Counted from the stretch's first letter, positions 17,769 through 27,738 are shown. The stretch is DNA of 64,000 bases from Clostridium sp. (GCA_018371855.1 JAHAKD010000005.1:89416-153415), one strand, 5' to 3'. A program made the numbers and translations. The notes: a model not told the origin generated them from the sequence alone.

Positions 17769-18520
17769 TATTTATTATTAATTAAATCATTCATATTATA
17801 CATTCCATTTTCTTTATTAACTATGTATTTACCAGCCATAACAGCACCATTTGCAAAAACAGTTCTAGAATAGCATTTATGTGTTATTTCTAATGTTTCG
17901 TGTTCACCAAAGAATTGTACTGTATGTTCACCTACAATATTTCCACCTCTAATAGAAGAAAATCCAATTTCTAATTTATGTCTTTTTTCATGTTTGTTAT
18001 GTCTATCAAATTCATAAACCATTTGATTATCTTTAGCAGAATTAATACTATCAGCTAAAAATAAAGCTGTTCCACTTGGACTATCTATTTTTCTATTATG
18101 ATGTGTTTCTATAATTTCTATATCAGTATCTGGCAATTCTTTTGCTAAAGAAGCTACGATTTTAGCCATTAAGTTTATATCATATGACATATTGGCAGAT
18201 TTAAAAATAGGAATGTCTTTGGAATAATCTTCTATTTCTTTTAATTGTTCATCCGCAAAACCAGTTGTAGCAATAACAACAGGAACATGATTTTCTTTAG
18301 CATATTTTAAAATATTTAAAGTAGCAACAGGAACAGAAAAGTCAATTATAACATCTGGTTTTTCTTCTATTTCTGAAGTATTTGTATAGACTGGGTATGT
18401 ATAAATTCCAGTATTTTCTTTATCAACACCACCAAGAAGTAATACATCTTTATCAGAATCTATTACATTTGCAACTTCTTGTCCCATTTTACCATTTATT
18501 CCATTTATTAATACTTTCAT
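17768..18520 (-). CDS. dapB: 4-hydroxy-tetrahydrodipicolinate reductase
   Basis: A 250-residue DapB. It has the N-terminal dinucleotide-binding motif (INGINGKMGQEV) and the family signature ETHHNRKIDSPSGTALFLAD, with the catalytic histidine pair and lysine. It reduces hydroxy-tetrahydrodipicolinate in the lysine/diaminopimelate pathway, needed for peptidoglycan. dapA lies upstream on the same strand with an HD-domain gene in between, and asd is further upstream. Confidence 0.95.
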   Translation of the reverse strand: MKVLINGINGKMGQEVANVIDSDKDVLLLGGVDKENTGIYTYPVYTNTSEIEEKPDVIIDFSVPVATLNILKYAKENHVPVVIATTGFADEQLKEIEDYSKDIPIFKSANMSYDINLMAKIVASLAKELPDTDIEIIETHHNRKIDSPSGTALFLADSINSAKDNQMVYEFDRHNKHEKRHKLEIGFSSIRGGNIVGEHTVQFFGEHETLEITHKCYSRTVFANGAVMAGKYIVNKENGMYNMNDLINNK

Positions 18521-18582
18521 TTTTAATTATATCCTTTCTATATCGCCAAAGGTAATTAGATTATTACTAGTGATAATGCAAA

Positions 18583-19125
18583 TTAAAATCTTACAAAAAA
18601 GATAGTTAAAAAAATATATGCATATCTATAAATCATTCTTAATTTATATTTCTTATTTAAATATTTAAAAAACTCAACTGTAGCACAATATTTGTCTACA
18701 AATGTTACTATATAACTTTCCATATATTTAGGGAATTTTATAGTTAAAGGCCACATATGTTTTACAATTACGTCTTTCTCTAATTCATTTAACGTGAAAT
18801 TTTTTAAAGAATTTTTTAATGCGATTTTAGGATGAGAAAAAGCATGTAATTCCTTAAAAGAGTTAACATTTCTAGGTTCATGCCAATCATATAAAAAGAA
18901 ATCATGAAGCATTGCAGCGCGAGTAGCAGAAAAATAATCTAGTTTGAATTTTTTACATATTAAATAAGTATAATATGCAACATGTAAGCAGTGATTATAA
19001 CATGACGTGCTAGAATGTTGCATATAATTATTCATCTCTTTTACCTTTTCATTTAAGCGAATATCATTTATTATATTTTTAAATTCTAAATAATTTTCTT
19101 CATTTTTTAATTTTTTAAAAAACAT
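18583..19125 (-). CDS. HD-domain phosphohydrolase-like protein
   Basis: A 180-residue protein with an HD-domain pattern: histidine in YNHCLHVAYYTYLICKKF, then the HD pair in AAMLHDFFLYDW and a later FSHPKIAL histidine. HD domains hydrolyse phosphate esters of nucleotides or act as metal-dependent regulators; the substrate is unknown. The C-terminus is hydrophobic (YRYAYIFLTIFF). It sits between dapA and dapB on the same strand, but that alone does not link it to lysine synthesis. Confidence 0.75.
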   Translation of the reverse strand: MFFKKLKNEENYLEFKNIINDIRLNEKVKEMNNYMQHSSTSCYNHCLHVAYYTYLICKKFKLDYFSATRAAMLHDFFLYDWHEPRNVNSFKELHAFSHPKIALKNSLKNFTLNELEKDVIVKHMWPLTIKFPKYMESYIVTFVDKYCATVEFFKYLNKKYKLRMIYRYAYIFLTIFFVRF

Positions 19126-19211
19126 TTATTCACATCCCATAAAATTAATATTTACTCCTAATATATATTATATCATCCAAGAGTTATTATGTGAATAAAG
19201 TTAATTAAATC

Positions 19212-20102
19212 TTAACAATTAATTAATCCAAAATTTTTTAAAGAAGTTTTTAATTTTTCTTGATTTTTTTCAGATAATCTAACTAATGGAAGTCTAGGAA
19301 CTCCAAAATTATATCCAATCATATTTAAAGCTTCTTTTACAGGGATAGGGTTTACCTCGCAGAATAAACTTTCTACTAAATCTATTGCATCTAATTGCAT
19401 TTGTGTTGCCTCTGCAATATTTCCATCAAAGAAATTTTGAACCATATCATGTGTATATTTTGGTGCAACATTTGAAAGAACAGATATAACACCAAGCCCA
19501 CCTAAAGATAAAATTGGAACGATTTGGTCATCATTTCCAGAATATATATGTAAATTGTCTTTACATAGAGATGCAATTTTTGCAACTTGTGAAATATTAC
19601 CACTAGCTTCTTTTACAGCTACAATATTTGGGATTTTAGAAAGCTCTAAACAAGTTTCTGGAGTAATATTTACACCTGTTCTACTAGATACGCTATATAC
19701 AATTATAGGTAAAGAAGTAGAAGTAGCTATTGCTTTATAATGTTCTACTAATCCTGCTTGAGTAGTTTTATTATAATATGGTGTTACAACAAGTAGTGCG
19801 TCTGCTCCAACTGATTCTGCATATTTAGACATTTCTATTGCAGATGCAGTATTATTAGAACCTGTTCCAGCAATTACTGGAATTCTACCATTAACCTTAT
19901 CTATAGCATATTTAATGGTATCTTTCTTTTCTTGTTCTGTCATTGTAGAAGATTCACCAGTAGTACCACATACTATAATACTATCAACACCTTCCGAAAT
20001 TTGAAATTCTATTAATTTCCCAAATTCTTCAAAATTTACGCCATCTTTGGTAAATGGTGTGGAGATGGCAGTACCACAACCTTTAAAAATAATTTTTTTC
20101 AT
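19212..20102 (-). CDS. dapA: 4-hydroxy-tetrahydrodipicolinate synthase
   Basis: A 296-residue aldolase-fold DapA. Motifs are GTAISTPFTKDGV, the GTTGES phosphate/carboxylate loop (CGTTGESSTM), the catalytic tyrosine region (IVYSVSSRTGVN, usually YNVPSRTG) and the Schiff-base lysine in IVAVKEASGN. It condenses pyruvate with aspartate semialdehyde as the first committed step to diaminopimelate. Divergent from the MntR-like gene; the 152-base gap holds AT-rich promoter-like sequence but no clear riboswitch. Confidence 0.95.
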   Translation of the reverse strand: MKKIIFKGCGTAISTPFTKDGVNFEEFGKLIEFQISEGVDSIIVCGTTGESSTMTEQEKKDTIKYAIDKVNGRIPVIAGTGSNNTASAIEMSKYAESVGADALLVVTPYYNKTTQAGLVEHYKAIATSTSLPIIVYSVSSRTGVNITPETCLELSKIPNIVAVKEASGNISQVAKIASLCKDNLHIYSGNDDQIVPILSLGGLGVISVLSNVAPKYTHDMVQNFFDGNIAEATQMQLDAIDLVESLFCEVNPIPVKEALNMIGYNFGVPRLPLVRLSEKNQEKLKTSLKNFGLINC

Positions 20103-20254
20103 AATAACATCTCCTATAGAGATTTTTTAGCCTATATAATTATATGTAGCTATTTTCTATGTTATTATATGATAAAATTAGTAAAAAATAAATAATTTAT
20201 GGAAAAAATATATATAATGATATATAATTATTAACATATAAAAGGAGGAGAACA

Positions 20255-20698
20255 ATGACAGCATCTCAAGAAGATTATTTAAAATCAATATATATATTAA
20301 TATTACATAAAAATGAAGCAAGGGTTACAGATATTGCAGACTATTTGCAAGTTAGTAAAGCAAGTGTAAATAGAGCATTAAAATCACTAAAAGAATTAGA
20401 ACTTGTGGATTATGAAACATATGGAGAAATAAAATTAACAGAAAAGGGAAAAGAAGAAGCAACTAACATTATAAAAAAACATAATGTCTTAAAAGCATTT
20501 TTAATCCAAATTTTAAATGTTAATAGCGAAACAGCAGAAGAGGAAGCAAAGAAAATGAAACATGCTATTTCAGAAGATACTGTAAATAAATTTTCTGACT
20601 ATATTAAAAGTATTATAAAAGTAGATGAACTAAAATGTAACTATAGTCCAGAAAATGAGAGATGTCAAAATTGTATAAAGTTAAAAAAGAAAAAATAA
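20255..20698 (+). CDS. DtxR/MntR-family metal-dependent regulator
   Basis: A 147-residue protein with the DtxR/MntR plan. The N-terminal winged helix (SQEDYLKSIYIL, VTDIADYLQVSKASVNRALKSL) is followed by a metal-binding dimer domain (KHNVLKAFLIQIL, EEEAKKMKHAIS) with conserved glutamates and histidines. It has no SH3-like third domain, as in MntR. It likely senses Mn2+ or Fe2+ and represses metal-uptake genes, none of which is in view. The C-terminal CNYSPENERCQNC pair is unusual. AGGAGG precedes the ATG. Confidence 0.85.
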   Translation: MTASQEDYLKSIYILILHKNEARVTDIADYLQVSKASVNRALKSLKELELVDYETYGEIKLTEKGKEEATNIIKKHNVLKAFLIQILNVNSETAEEEAKKMKHAISEDTVNKFSDYIKSIIKVDELKCNYSPENERCQNCIKLKKKK

Positions 20699-20724
20699 TC
20701 GCAAATATATTTGCGATTATTTTT
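20691..20724. terminator. Bidirectional terminator between mntR-like gene and asd
   Basis: AAAAATAATCGCAAA (20691-20705) pairs perfectly with TTTGCGATTATTTTT (20710-20724). It serves the two converging genes. Confidence 0.85.
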
Positions 20725-20753
20725 AACACTAAAAAAATTGGTAATGGAAAAAA

Positions 20754-20774
20754 GAACGTTCCTAAATCCCTATC
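20754..20774 (+). repeat. GGAACGTTCC-type dispersed repeat on the asd stop
   Basis: GAACGTTCCTAAATCCCTAT is shared with elements near 27643, 38923 and 53309. On the minus strand its ATAGGGATTTAG gives the last two codons and the stop of asd. Confidence 0.6.
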
Positions 20775-21754
20775 AATTTTTCCACTATTTGTATTGCATT
20801 AGATGCAGCACCTTTTCTTATATTATCTGCAACTACCCAAAGGTTGACACCATTTTCAACACTAAAGTCTCTTCTAATTCTTCCAACAAAAACTTCGTCA
20901 TGACCAGTGGCGTTAGTTGCTAATGGGTAAATTTCAGAAGATGGATCATCTTGAACAATTATTCCTTCAAAACTTTTTAATGTTTCTACTAATTCAGAAA
21001 GGTCAAATGTTTTTTCAAATTCAACATTTATAGATTCACTATGTGAATTTTCTACTGGAACCCTAACAGTGGTTGCAGTTATTTTTAAATCTGGTTTCTT
21101 TAAAATTTTTCTTGTTTCGTTTATCATTTTTATTTCTTCTTTAGTATAACCATTTTCTGTGAATACATCTATATGTGGTAAACAATTATTATATATTGGA
21201 TATGGAAATTTTTCTAATTTGTTAATTCCTTTTCTACCATTTTCTAAATCATTTAATCCTTTTTGACCTGCACCAGAAACAGCTTGATATGTAGAATATA
21301 CTATTCTTTTTATTGTATATTTATTATCTAAAGCTTTTAATGGTAATACAGCTTGAATAGTAGAACAATTTGGATTTGCAATTATTCCATGATTATTTAT
21401 AATTTCCTCTGGATTAACTTCTGGTACAACTAATGGCACATCTTTATCCATTCTAAATGCACTACTGTTGTCTACTACAATACAACCTTTAGACGCTGCA
21501 ATTGGAGCATATTTTTTAGCTGTTTCACCACCAGCAGAAAATATTGCAAAATCAAAACCTTCGTCAAAAGAATGTTCATTTAATTCCTTTATAACGTATT
21601 CTTTATTCATAAAATTAACTTTTTTGCCAGCAGATTTACTTGAGGCAAACAAAACGTATTCACTAATTGGTAGTTTTTTCTCTTCTAATACTTTTAGTGC
21701 AGTTCTACCAACTACACCTGTAGCACCTACAATTGCTAATTTGTAATTTTTCAT
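20762..21754 (-). CDS. asd: Aspartate-semialdehyde dehydrogenase
   Basis: About 330 residues, the normal size. The N-terminal NADP-binding motif is AIVGATGVVGRTALKVL, the catalytic cysteine is in IANPNCSTIQAVLPL, and the later SGAGQKGLNDLENG and RVPVENSHSESIN match the family. It makes aspartate semialdehyde for the lysine, threonine and methionine branches and supplies DapA. The ATG at 21754 is chosen because GAGGTGC precedes it; ten upstream codons are probably not translated. The stop lies in a dispersed repeat. Confidence 0.95.
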   Translation of the reverse strand: MKNYKLAIVGATGVVGRTALKVLEEKKLPISEYVLFASSKSAGKKVNFMNKEYVIKELNEHSFDEGFDFAIFSAGGETAKKYAPIAASKGCIVVDNSSAFRMDKDVPLVVPEVNPEEIINNHGIIANPNCSTIQAVLPLKALDNKYTIKRIVYSTYQAVSGAGQKGLNDLENGRKGINKLEKFPYPIYNNCLPHIDVFTENGYTKEEIKMINETRKILKKPDLKITATTVRVPVENSHSESINVEFEKTFDLSELVETLKSFEGIIVQDDPSSEIYPLATNATGHDEVFVGRIRRDFSVENGVNLWVVADNIRKGAASNAIQIVEKLIGI

Positions 21755-21906
21755 ATTAAGCACCTCGGCTTTTAGTAATAACAAGAATTATAGTTATAAT
21801 TTCTTATATTACATATTATATTCTAAAGTGTAAAAAAATGCTAGTTAAAACTAACAAATATATGATAGAATGTTGTCGAAATACAAAAGATATAGGAGGG
21901 GATTAA

Positions 21907-23862
21907 ATGAAAAAGAAAATAGCAGTAATAATAGCTATATTATTAGTAGTTGCTTTTGTTATTGGAATTACATTATCAAATCTAAGATTTGAAGGAGATC
22001 TAACAGAAATAAGTTCAGAGAAACAATTGCAAAAAATAGTAGATAGAGATAATTTGGCGGAAGATATTGCATCGGTTTTTATATGTCCATTAATAGCAGT
22101 GCCTACCCGTAGTTTTTCGGAAAAAATTATAGAAGATGCGAGTTCTAATGAACCGTATAATGGTGGGCTTGAACTAGACGACATAACTGTTGATGAAAGT
22201 AATGAAAAAAATAGTGATTCTGTATTTTCAGGTACGACTACTGACTCAAGTAAATCAACTTACTCAACAACAAATATACAAGTAGAAAATGTGGATGAGG
22301 CAGATATAGTTAAAACAGATGGGTATTATATATACTCTATTGCAGATGACACAGTTTATATAACATATGCAAAGAATCCAAACGAAATGAATATTGTAGC
22401 AAAAATAGAAGAGCCATTAAGTAGCCTATATCCAGAAGATTTAATACTGCAAAATAATAAATTAATAATTATATCTGGTAATACTGCTAAAACAGTTGTT
22501 AAAATTTATGATTTGTCAGATATAGAAAATCCAAATAAAATAAAAGAATTCGAAATAAACAAAGAATATTATACATCAAGATATATAAATGGTAACTTAT
22601 ATGTAATTTCATCAGGAAGAATAAGAGATGAAGGTAATTTAGAATATGTGGAGGATGGAGCTACTATAACTCCAGAAAAACCAAATGCGTATAAGATAAA
22701 TGATTTAAACACAAGTATGCAGACAATTATAGCTTCATATAATTTGAATTCACCAGAAAATAAAATTAAAGTTCAATCATACTTAATGGATGTTGAAAAT
22801 GCATATATTTCAGAAAAAAATATGTACTTGATTGATAATGGATATAGTGGAAGCAGAAAAGTAGAATTTACAGATATATTTGGAATAAAAGGTCTTTTGG
22901 GTATTGGAGATGCCATTCAAGGAGATAATAGAACATATGGCACTAATATATATAAATTTAATTTTAAAGAAGATGGAAGTGTAGTATATCAAACTAAAAA
23001 CCAGCTTGTAGGAACAACAATAGACCAATTTTCGCTAGATGAAAAAGATGATAATTTAAGAATTGCATTATATACAACAAATGGTTCAAGAGTAGTAGTG
23101 TTAGATAATGATTTAGAACAATTAGGAGAAACAGAATATCTTGCTAAAGGTGAAAAAATGTATTCAGCAAGATTTGTAGGGGATAGAGCATATCTGGTAA
23201 CATATAAAAATATGGATCCATTGTATTCTATAGATTTAAGTGACCCAGAAAATCCAAAAGCTTTAGGTACTTTAAAGATTCCTGGATATAGTACATATTT
23301 GCAGCCATATGATGAAAATCATATTATTGGTTTTGGATTTCAAACAGAAGAGACTGTTAAAAGAAATTCATTAGGAAGAGTTACTTCAACTTCTGCAAAA
23401 GTTATGGGAATGAAAATGGCATTATTTGATGTTTCAGATATAAATAATCCTAAAATGATATCAGAGGAAGTAATTGGAGATGCTAGGACGAATTCTACTG
23501 TTTTAGAAAATCATAAATCTCTATTATTAGACAAAGAAAGAAATCTATTAGCAATTCCTATAAAAAATTATACGACAGATTTAAGTGTTACAGAAAACGA
23601 TGATATATTTTCTGCAACAAATTTATATACAAGTTACTTAAAAAGTAGAACATATAATAAAGTTGGATATGCAGTATATAGCTTGGATATAGCAAATGGA
23701 TTTAATTTAAGAGGAATAATAACACATGATGTTAATTCAGAGGACTATACTTCAGATATTAGAGGTTTATACATAGATGATATATTATATACTGTTTCAA
23801 ATAAAGAAATTAAAGCAAATAATATAAATACATTAGAAGAAATAAAAGAGATTTTGTTTTAG
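21907..23862 (+). CDS. Secreted beta-propeller domain protein (COG4880-like)
   Basis: A 651-residue extracytoplasmic protein. An N-terminal helix (about residues 4-23) anchors or exports it, and a flexible serine/threonine linker follows to about residue 125. The conserved family entry motif is TNIQVENVDEADIVKTDGYY, and repeated blades carry motifs such as LYSIDLSDPENPKALGTLKI. The family is described as secreted proteins with a C-terminal beta-propeller; function is unknown, probably surface binding. The next small membrane gene starts 14 bases later, so they are likely co-transcribed. Confidence 0.85.
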   Translation: MKKKIAVIIAILLVVAFVIGITLSNLRFEGDLTEISSEKQLQKIVDRDNLAEDIASVFICPLIAVPTRSFSEKIIEDASSNEPYNGGLELDDITVDESNEKNSDSVFSGTTTDSSKSTYSTTNIQVENVDEADIVKTDGYYIYSIADDTVYITYAKNPNEMNIVAKIEEPLSSLYPEDLILQNNKLIIISGNTAKTVVKIYDLSDIENPNKIKEFEINKEYYTSRYINGNLYVISSGRIRDEGNLEYVEDGATITPEKPNAYKINDLNTSMQTIIASYNLNSPENKIKVQSYLMDVENAYISEKNMYLIDNGYSGSRKVEFTDIFGIKGLLGIGDAIQGDNRTYGTNIYKFNFKEDGSVVYQTKNQLVGTTIDQFSLDEKDDNLRIALYTTNGSRVVVLDNDLEQLGETEYLAKGEKMYSARFVGDRAYLVTYKNMDPLYSIDLSDPENPKALGTLKIPGYSTYLQPYDENHIIGFGFQTEETVKRNSLGRVTSTSAKVMGMKMALFDVSDINNPKMISEEVIGDARTNSTVLENHKSLLLDKERNLLAIPIKNYTTDLSVTENDDIFSATNLYTSYLKSRTYNKVGYAVYSLDIANGFNLRGIITHDVNSEDYTSDIRGLYIDDILYTVSNKEIKANNINTLEEIKEILF

Positions 23863-23876
23863 TAAGGGGGATAAAT

Positions 23877-24140
23877 ATGGGAAAAGTTTATGAAAAAGAA
23901 GTAAAACATTATTCTGGAATGCCAGCAGCATCTTTAACATTAGGCATTATATCTATACTTACAATTATATTTTGGTATATGTCTTTAATTACAGGAATTT
24001 TAGCAATAGTTTTTGGAGTAAAATCTATACATAGAACTAATAGTAAATTAGGAAAAGCAGGAATGGTATTAGGTATTATAGGTGTTTGCTTATGTTGTTT
24101 TATATATTTATGGTTTATACTTGCAATTTTAATGCAATAA
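23877..24140 (+). CDS. Small membrane protein, DUF4190-like
   Basis: An 87-residue protein with two hydrophobic helices separated by a short basic loop. The pattern ASLTLGIISIL...GILAIVFGVKSIHR and AGMVLGIIGVCL is typical of DUF4190. Function unknown; these proteins are thought to sit in the cytoplasmic membrane. It follows the beta-propeller gene closely behind AAGGGGG. Confidence 0.75.
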   Translation: MGKVYEKEVKHYSGMPAASLTLGIISILTIIFWYMSLITGILAIVFGVKSIHRTNSKLGKAGMVLGIIGVCLCCFIYLWFILAILMQ

Positions 24141-24145
24141 AACTC

Positions 24146-24173
24146 TTGCAAAATGAAAAAATCATGGTATAAT
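24146..24173 (+). promoter_or_regulatory. Promoter of the ileS T-box leader
   Basis: TTGCAA (24146-24151) and an extended -10, TGG-TATAAT (24168-24173), are 16 bases apart. Confidence 0.7.
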
Positions 24174-24181
24174 AATTACAT

Positions 24182-24430
24182 CATAAAAAAAGACAAAATG
24201 AGGATAACACAGTTATAAATTAGTCTTTAAGAGAGCTAGATGTATGCTGAAATTCTAGTAAGATAAAATATAATTGTTATCACCTTATATGTTGCAAAAC
24301 TGAACTAATAGTAAGTTTTGTCGTATGTTCTGCGTTAAAGAAATTAGAGAGAATAACGTAAGTTATTAAATTAGGTGGTACCGCGGAAATTATGCCCTTT
24401 TCGTCCTAAACAGGATGAAAAGGGCTTTTT
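24182..24430 (+). promoter_or_regulatory. T-box riboswitch (isoleucine)
   Basis: This leader fills the 359-base gap before ileS. It has the conserved T-box core AGGTGGTACCGCGG (24373-24386), the AGAGAGC element near 24229, and a specifier loop in which ATC (24279-24281, isoleucine) precedes A. It ends in a terminator hairpin (GCCCTTTTCGTCCT 24394-24407 with AGGATGAAAAGGGC 24412-24425, then T5). Uncharged tRNA-Ile should bind and prevent termination. Confidence 0.95.
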
Positions 24431-24499
24431 GATTGATTTCGCAAACTTAAATTTATTTAAAGTGAAATCCTTAATAAAAATAAAGAAGGAGGAATTAGA

Positions 24500-27400
24500 G
24501 TGTACAAAAAGGTAGAACTTAAAGATGGTTTTGTAAGAATGGAAAATGATGTAGCAAAACTATGGAAAGAAAAAGACATTGTTAAGAAAAACTTTGCAAT
24601 GAACGAAGGAAAAAGATACTTCACATTTTATGATGGACCTCCAACAGCAAATGGAAGACCACATGTTGGACATATCGAAACAAGGGTAATGAAAGACATT
24701 ATACCAAGATACAAAGTAATGAAAGGTTACAAAGTATTAAGAAAAGCTGGTTGGGATACACATGGACTTCCAGTTGAACTAGAAATAGAAAAAGAATTAG
24801 GAATTTCAGGAAAACAACAAATAGAAGAATATGGTGTAGAAAAATTCGTAAAGAAATGTAAGGAAAGTGTTTTCACATATGTGCATCTATGGGAAGAAAT
24901 GACAAACAAAGTAGGATTCTGGGTAGATATGGAAAAACCATATGTAACATATCATAACGAATATATAGAATCTGTATGGTGGGCATTAAAAGAAATGTGG
25001 AAAAAGGGATTATTATATGAAGGTCATAAAGTAATGCCATATTGCCCAAGATGTGGAACAGCACTTTCATCACACGAAGTTGCACAAGGATATAAAGATG
25101 TAAAAGATTTGACTTGTATAGCTAAATTTAAAGTAAAAGATGAAGAAAATAAATATATTTTAGCATGGACAACAACACCTTGGACATTACCATCAAACTT
25201 AGCACTATGTGTTAATAAAGCTTACACATATGTAGATGTAAAAGTAAATGTTGGAACTGAGGAAGAACCAAAATATGAAGTATATGTTCTTGCTAAAGAC
25301 TTGGTAGAAACAGTATTAAAAGGCAAAGAATATGAAGTTTTAAAAGAATATAAAGGAACAGAATTGTTAGGAACAAAATATGAACAATTAATGCCATTTG
25401 CAAAAGTAGATGGAAAAGCATTCGAAGTAATCCATGGGGACTATGTAACATTAACAGATGGTACAGGAATAGTACACATTGCACCAGCATATGGTGAAGA
25501 TGATAGTTTAGTTGCAAAACAAAATGGAATAACTTTTGTAAACTTAGTAGATAAAGAAGGCAAATTTGTTCCAGAAGTAGAACCTTGGGCAGGTAAATTC
25601 GTAAGAGATTGCAATGAAGGTATCTGTAAATGGTTAGAAGAAGAAAATAAATTATTCAGTAAAGAAAAACATCTACACTCTTATCCACATTGTTGGAGAT
25701 GTGACACACCACTTTTATATTATCCAAAAGAGAGTTGGTTTGTTGCAATGAGCAAACTAAGAGACAATTTATTAAAAAATAATGACACAATAAATTGGAT
25801 GCCAGAAACAATAAAAACAGGAAGATTTGGAAAATTCCTAGAGAATGTTATAGATTGGGGAATCTCAAGAGATAGATATTGGGGAACTCCACTTCCAATT
25901 TGGACTTGTGAATGTGGTCATCAAGAATGTATTGGAAGTATAGAAGAATTAAAAGAAAAAGGAATAAATGTTCCAGAAGATATAGAACTTCATAAACCAT
26001 ATATTGATAATGTACATTTAAAATGTCCACATTGTGGAAAAGAAATGTCAAGAGAAAAAGAAGTTATAGACTGTTGGTTCGATTCCGGTTCAATGCCTTT
26101 TGCACAATGGCATTATCCATTCGAAAACAAAGAAATATTTGAGGCAAACTTCCCAGCTCAATTTATTTCAGAAGCTATAGACCAAACAAGAGGATGGTTC
26201 TATACTTTACTTGCAGTTTCTACATGTTTATTTGATAGATCATCATATGAAAACTGTATAGTATTAGGACATGTTTTAGATGATAAGGGACAAAAAATGT
26301 CTAAATCTAAAAAGAATGGTGTAGATCCATTTGAATTACTAGATACAGTTGGAGCAGATGCTACTAGATGGCATTTCTATACATGTAGTGCCCCATGGAT
26401 TCCAACAAGATTGTCTGTAAAAAGTGTACAAGAAACACAAAGAAAATTCTTAAGTACATTATGGAATGTATATTCATTCTATGTTCTATATGCAGAAATA
26501 GACCAATTTAATCCAGTAAAATATAAAGACTTTAAAGTAACAAATGTAATGGATAAATGGATACTTTCTAAAATGTATACATTAATAAAAGAAGTAGACG
26601 AAAAATTAGATAAATATGACATAACAGGAGCAGCTTTATTAATAGAAGACTTTACAGATGAACTTTCTAATTGGTATGTTCGTAGAAACAGAGAAAGATT
26701 CTGGGCAAGCGGAATGGAAGATGACAAAGTTGGAGCATATGTAACTTTATATAATGTTTTAGTTAATTTAGTAAAAGTTGCAGCACCATTTGTACCATTT
26801 ATAACAGACGAAATCTACCAAAACTTAGTTGTTAATTTAGATAAAGAAGCACCAGAAAGTGTACATCTATGCTTGTGGCCAGAAGTAAATGAAACTGAAA
26901 TAGATAAAGACTTAGAAAAAGAAATGGACTTAGCATATAAGATTGTTAAATTAGGTAGAAGTGCAAGAAATGCAGCTAATATAAAAAATAGACAACCACT
27001 TTCAGAAATGCTAATTTCTGTAGGAACGCTTCCAGAATACTATGGAGACATAGTAAAAGATGAATTAAATGTAAAAGAAGTTGTTTTAGGTGCAGATATG
27101 TCCAAATATGTTGACTTCGAAATAAAACCAAATCTACCTGTTTTAGGAAAAGAATATGGAAAACTAATACCAAAAATTAAAGAAGCAATCTCTAAACTAA
27201 ATCAAATGGATCTAGCAAATAAAGTAAAAAACGGTGGAGTAGAATATATCGAAGTAGAAGACGAACAAATACCATTAGACGAATCTAACTTATTAGTAAC
27301 AATGCAAGGTAAAGAAGGATATGCCTTCGCAGGTGAAGGAGAACTTGGAGTTGTACTAGAAACAACAATAACACCAGAACTTAAAGAAGAAGGATATTTA

Positions 27401-27640
27401 AGAGAAATTTTATCTAAAGTACAAAACATGAGAAAAGATAGAGATTTCGAAGTATTAGATAGAATAAACTTATACTTTGCAAATAATGATACATTAAAAG
27501 AAGTTATAGAAAAATATAAAGAACAAATAATGAAAGATACTTTAGCGAATAATATCTTCTATAATGAAAATAGAGAAAACTATGTAGAAACAAAAATAAA
27601 TGATGAAAAAATAGATATAGATGTTGAAGTTGTAAGATAA
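24500..27640 (+). CDS. ileS: Isoleucyl-tRNA synthetase, IleRS2-like
   Basis: A 1046-residue class I synthetase. It has HIGH-like HVGH at 55-58 (PPTANGRPHVGHIETR), the editing-domain motif TTTPWTLPSN, the KMSKS loop near 600 (QKMSKSKKNG) and a C-terminal anticodon domain. The motif context (ANGRPHVGHIETR, KDIIPRYK, GLPVELEIEKELG) matches the second, eukaryote-like class of bacterial IleRS, which is generally less sensitive to mupirocin. Start is GTG behind GGAGG. Controlled by the T-box leader. Confidence 0.97.
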   Translation: MYKKVELKDGFVRMENDVAKLWKEKDIVKKNFAMNEGKRYFTFYDGPPTANGRPHVGHIETRVMKDIIPRYKVMKGYKVLRKAGWDTHGLPVELEIEKELGISGKQQIEEYGVEKFVKKCKESVFTYVHLWEEMTNKVGFWVDMEKPYVTYHNEYIESVWWALKEMWKKGLLYEGHKVMPYCPRCGTALSSHEVAQGYKDVKDLTCIAKFKVKDEENKYILAWTTTPWTLPSNLALCVNKAYTYVDVKVNVGTEEEPKYEVYVLAKDLVETVLKGKEYEVLKEYKGTELLGTKYEQLMPFAKVDGKAFEVIHGDYVTLTDGTGIVHIAPAYGEDDSLVAKQNGITFVNLVDKEGKFVPEVEPWAGKFVRDCNEGICKWLEEENKLFSKEKHLHSYPHCWRCDTPLLYYPKESWFVAMSKLRDNLLKNNDTINWMPETIKTGRFGKFLENVIDWGISRDRYWGTPLPIWTCECGHQECIGSIEELKEKGINVPEDIELHKPYIDNVHLKCPHCGKEMSREKEVIDCWFDSGSMPFAQWHYPFENKEIFEANFPAQFISEAIDQTRGWFYTLLAVSTCLFDRSSYENCIVLGHVLDDKGQKMSKSKKNGVDPFELLDTVGADATRWHFYTCSAPWIPTRLSVKSVQETQRKFLSTLWNVYSFYVLYAEIDQFNPVKYKDFKVTNVMDKWILSKMYTLIKEVDEKLDKYDITGAALLIEDFTDELSNWYVRRNRERFWASGMEDDKVGAYVTLYNVLVNLVKVAAPFVPFITDEIYQNLVVNLDKEAPESVHLCLWPEVNETEIDKDLEKEMDLAYKIVKLGRSARNAANIKNRQPLSEMLISVGTLPEYYGDIVKDELNVKEVVLGADMSKYVDFEIKPNLPVLGKEYGKLIPKIKEAISKLNQMDLANKVKNGGVEYIEVEDEQIPLDESNLLVTMQGKEGYAFAGEGELGVVLETTITPELKEEGYLREILSKVQNMRKDRDFEVLDRINLYFANNDTLKEVIEKYKEQIMKDTLANNIFYNENRENYVETKINDEKIDIDVEVVR

Positions 27641-27642
27641 AC

Positions 27643-27676
27643 AATAGGAATTTTGGGACGTTCCTAAAATCCCTAT
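27643..27676 (+). repeat. GGGACGTTCC-type palindromic repeat after ileS
   Basis: An imperfect palindrome, ATAGGAATTTTGGGACGTTCC then TAAAATCCCTAT (two parts), starting two bases after the ileS stop. It shares its core with repeats at 20754, 38923 and 53309. Confidence 0.65.
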
Positions 27677-27681
27677 AAAAA

Positions 27682-27716
27682 AATCCTCTGGTTTAGGTTA
27701 ACCAGGGGATTTTTTG
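27682..27716. terminator. Intrinsic terminator after ileS
   Basis: AATCCTCTGGTT pairs with AACCAGGGGATT and T5 follows; an A run on the left lets it work for the converging gene as well. Confidence 0.8.
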
Positions 27717-27738
27717 TGATTTAATAAAAAAGAAAAGA

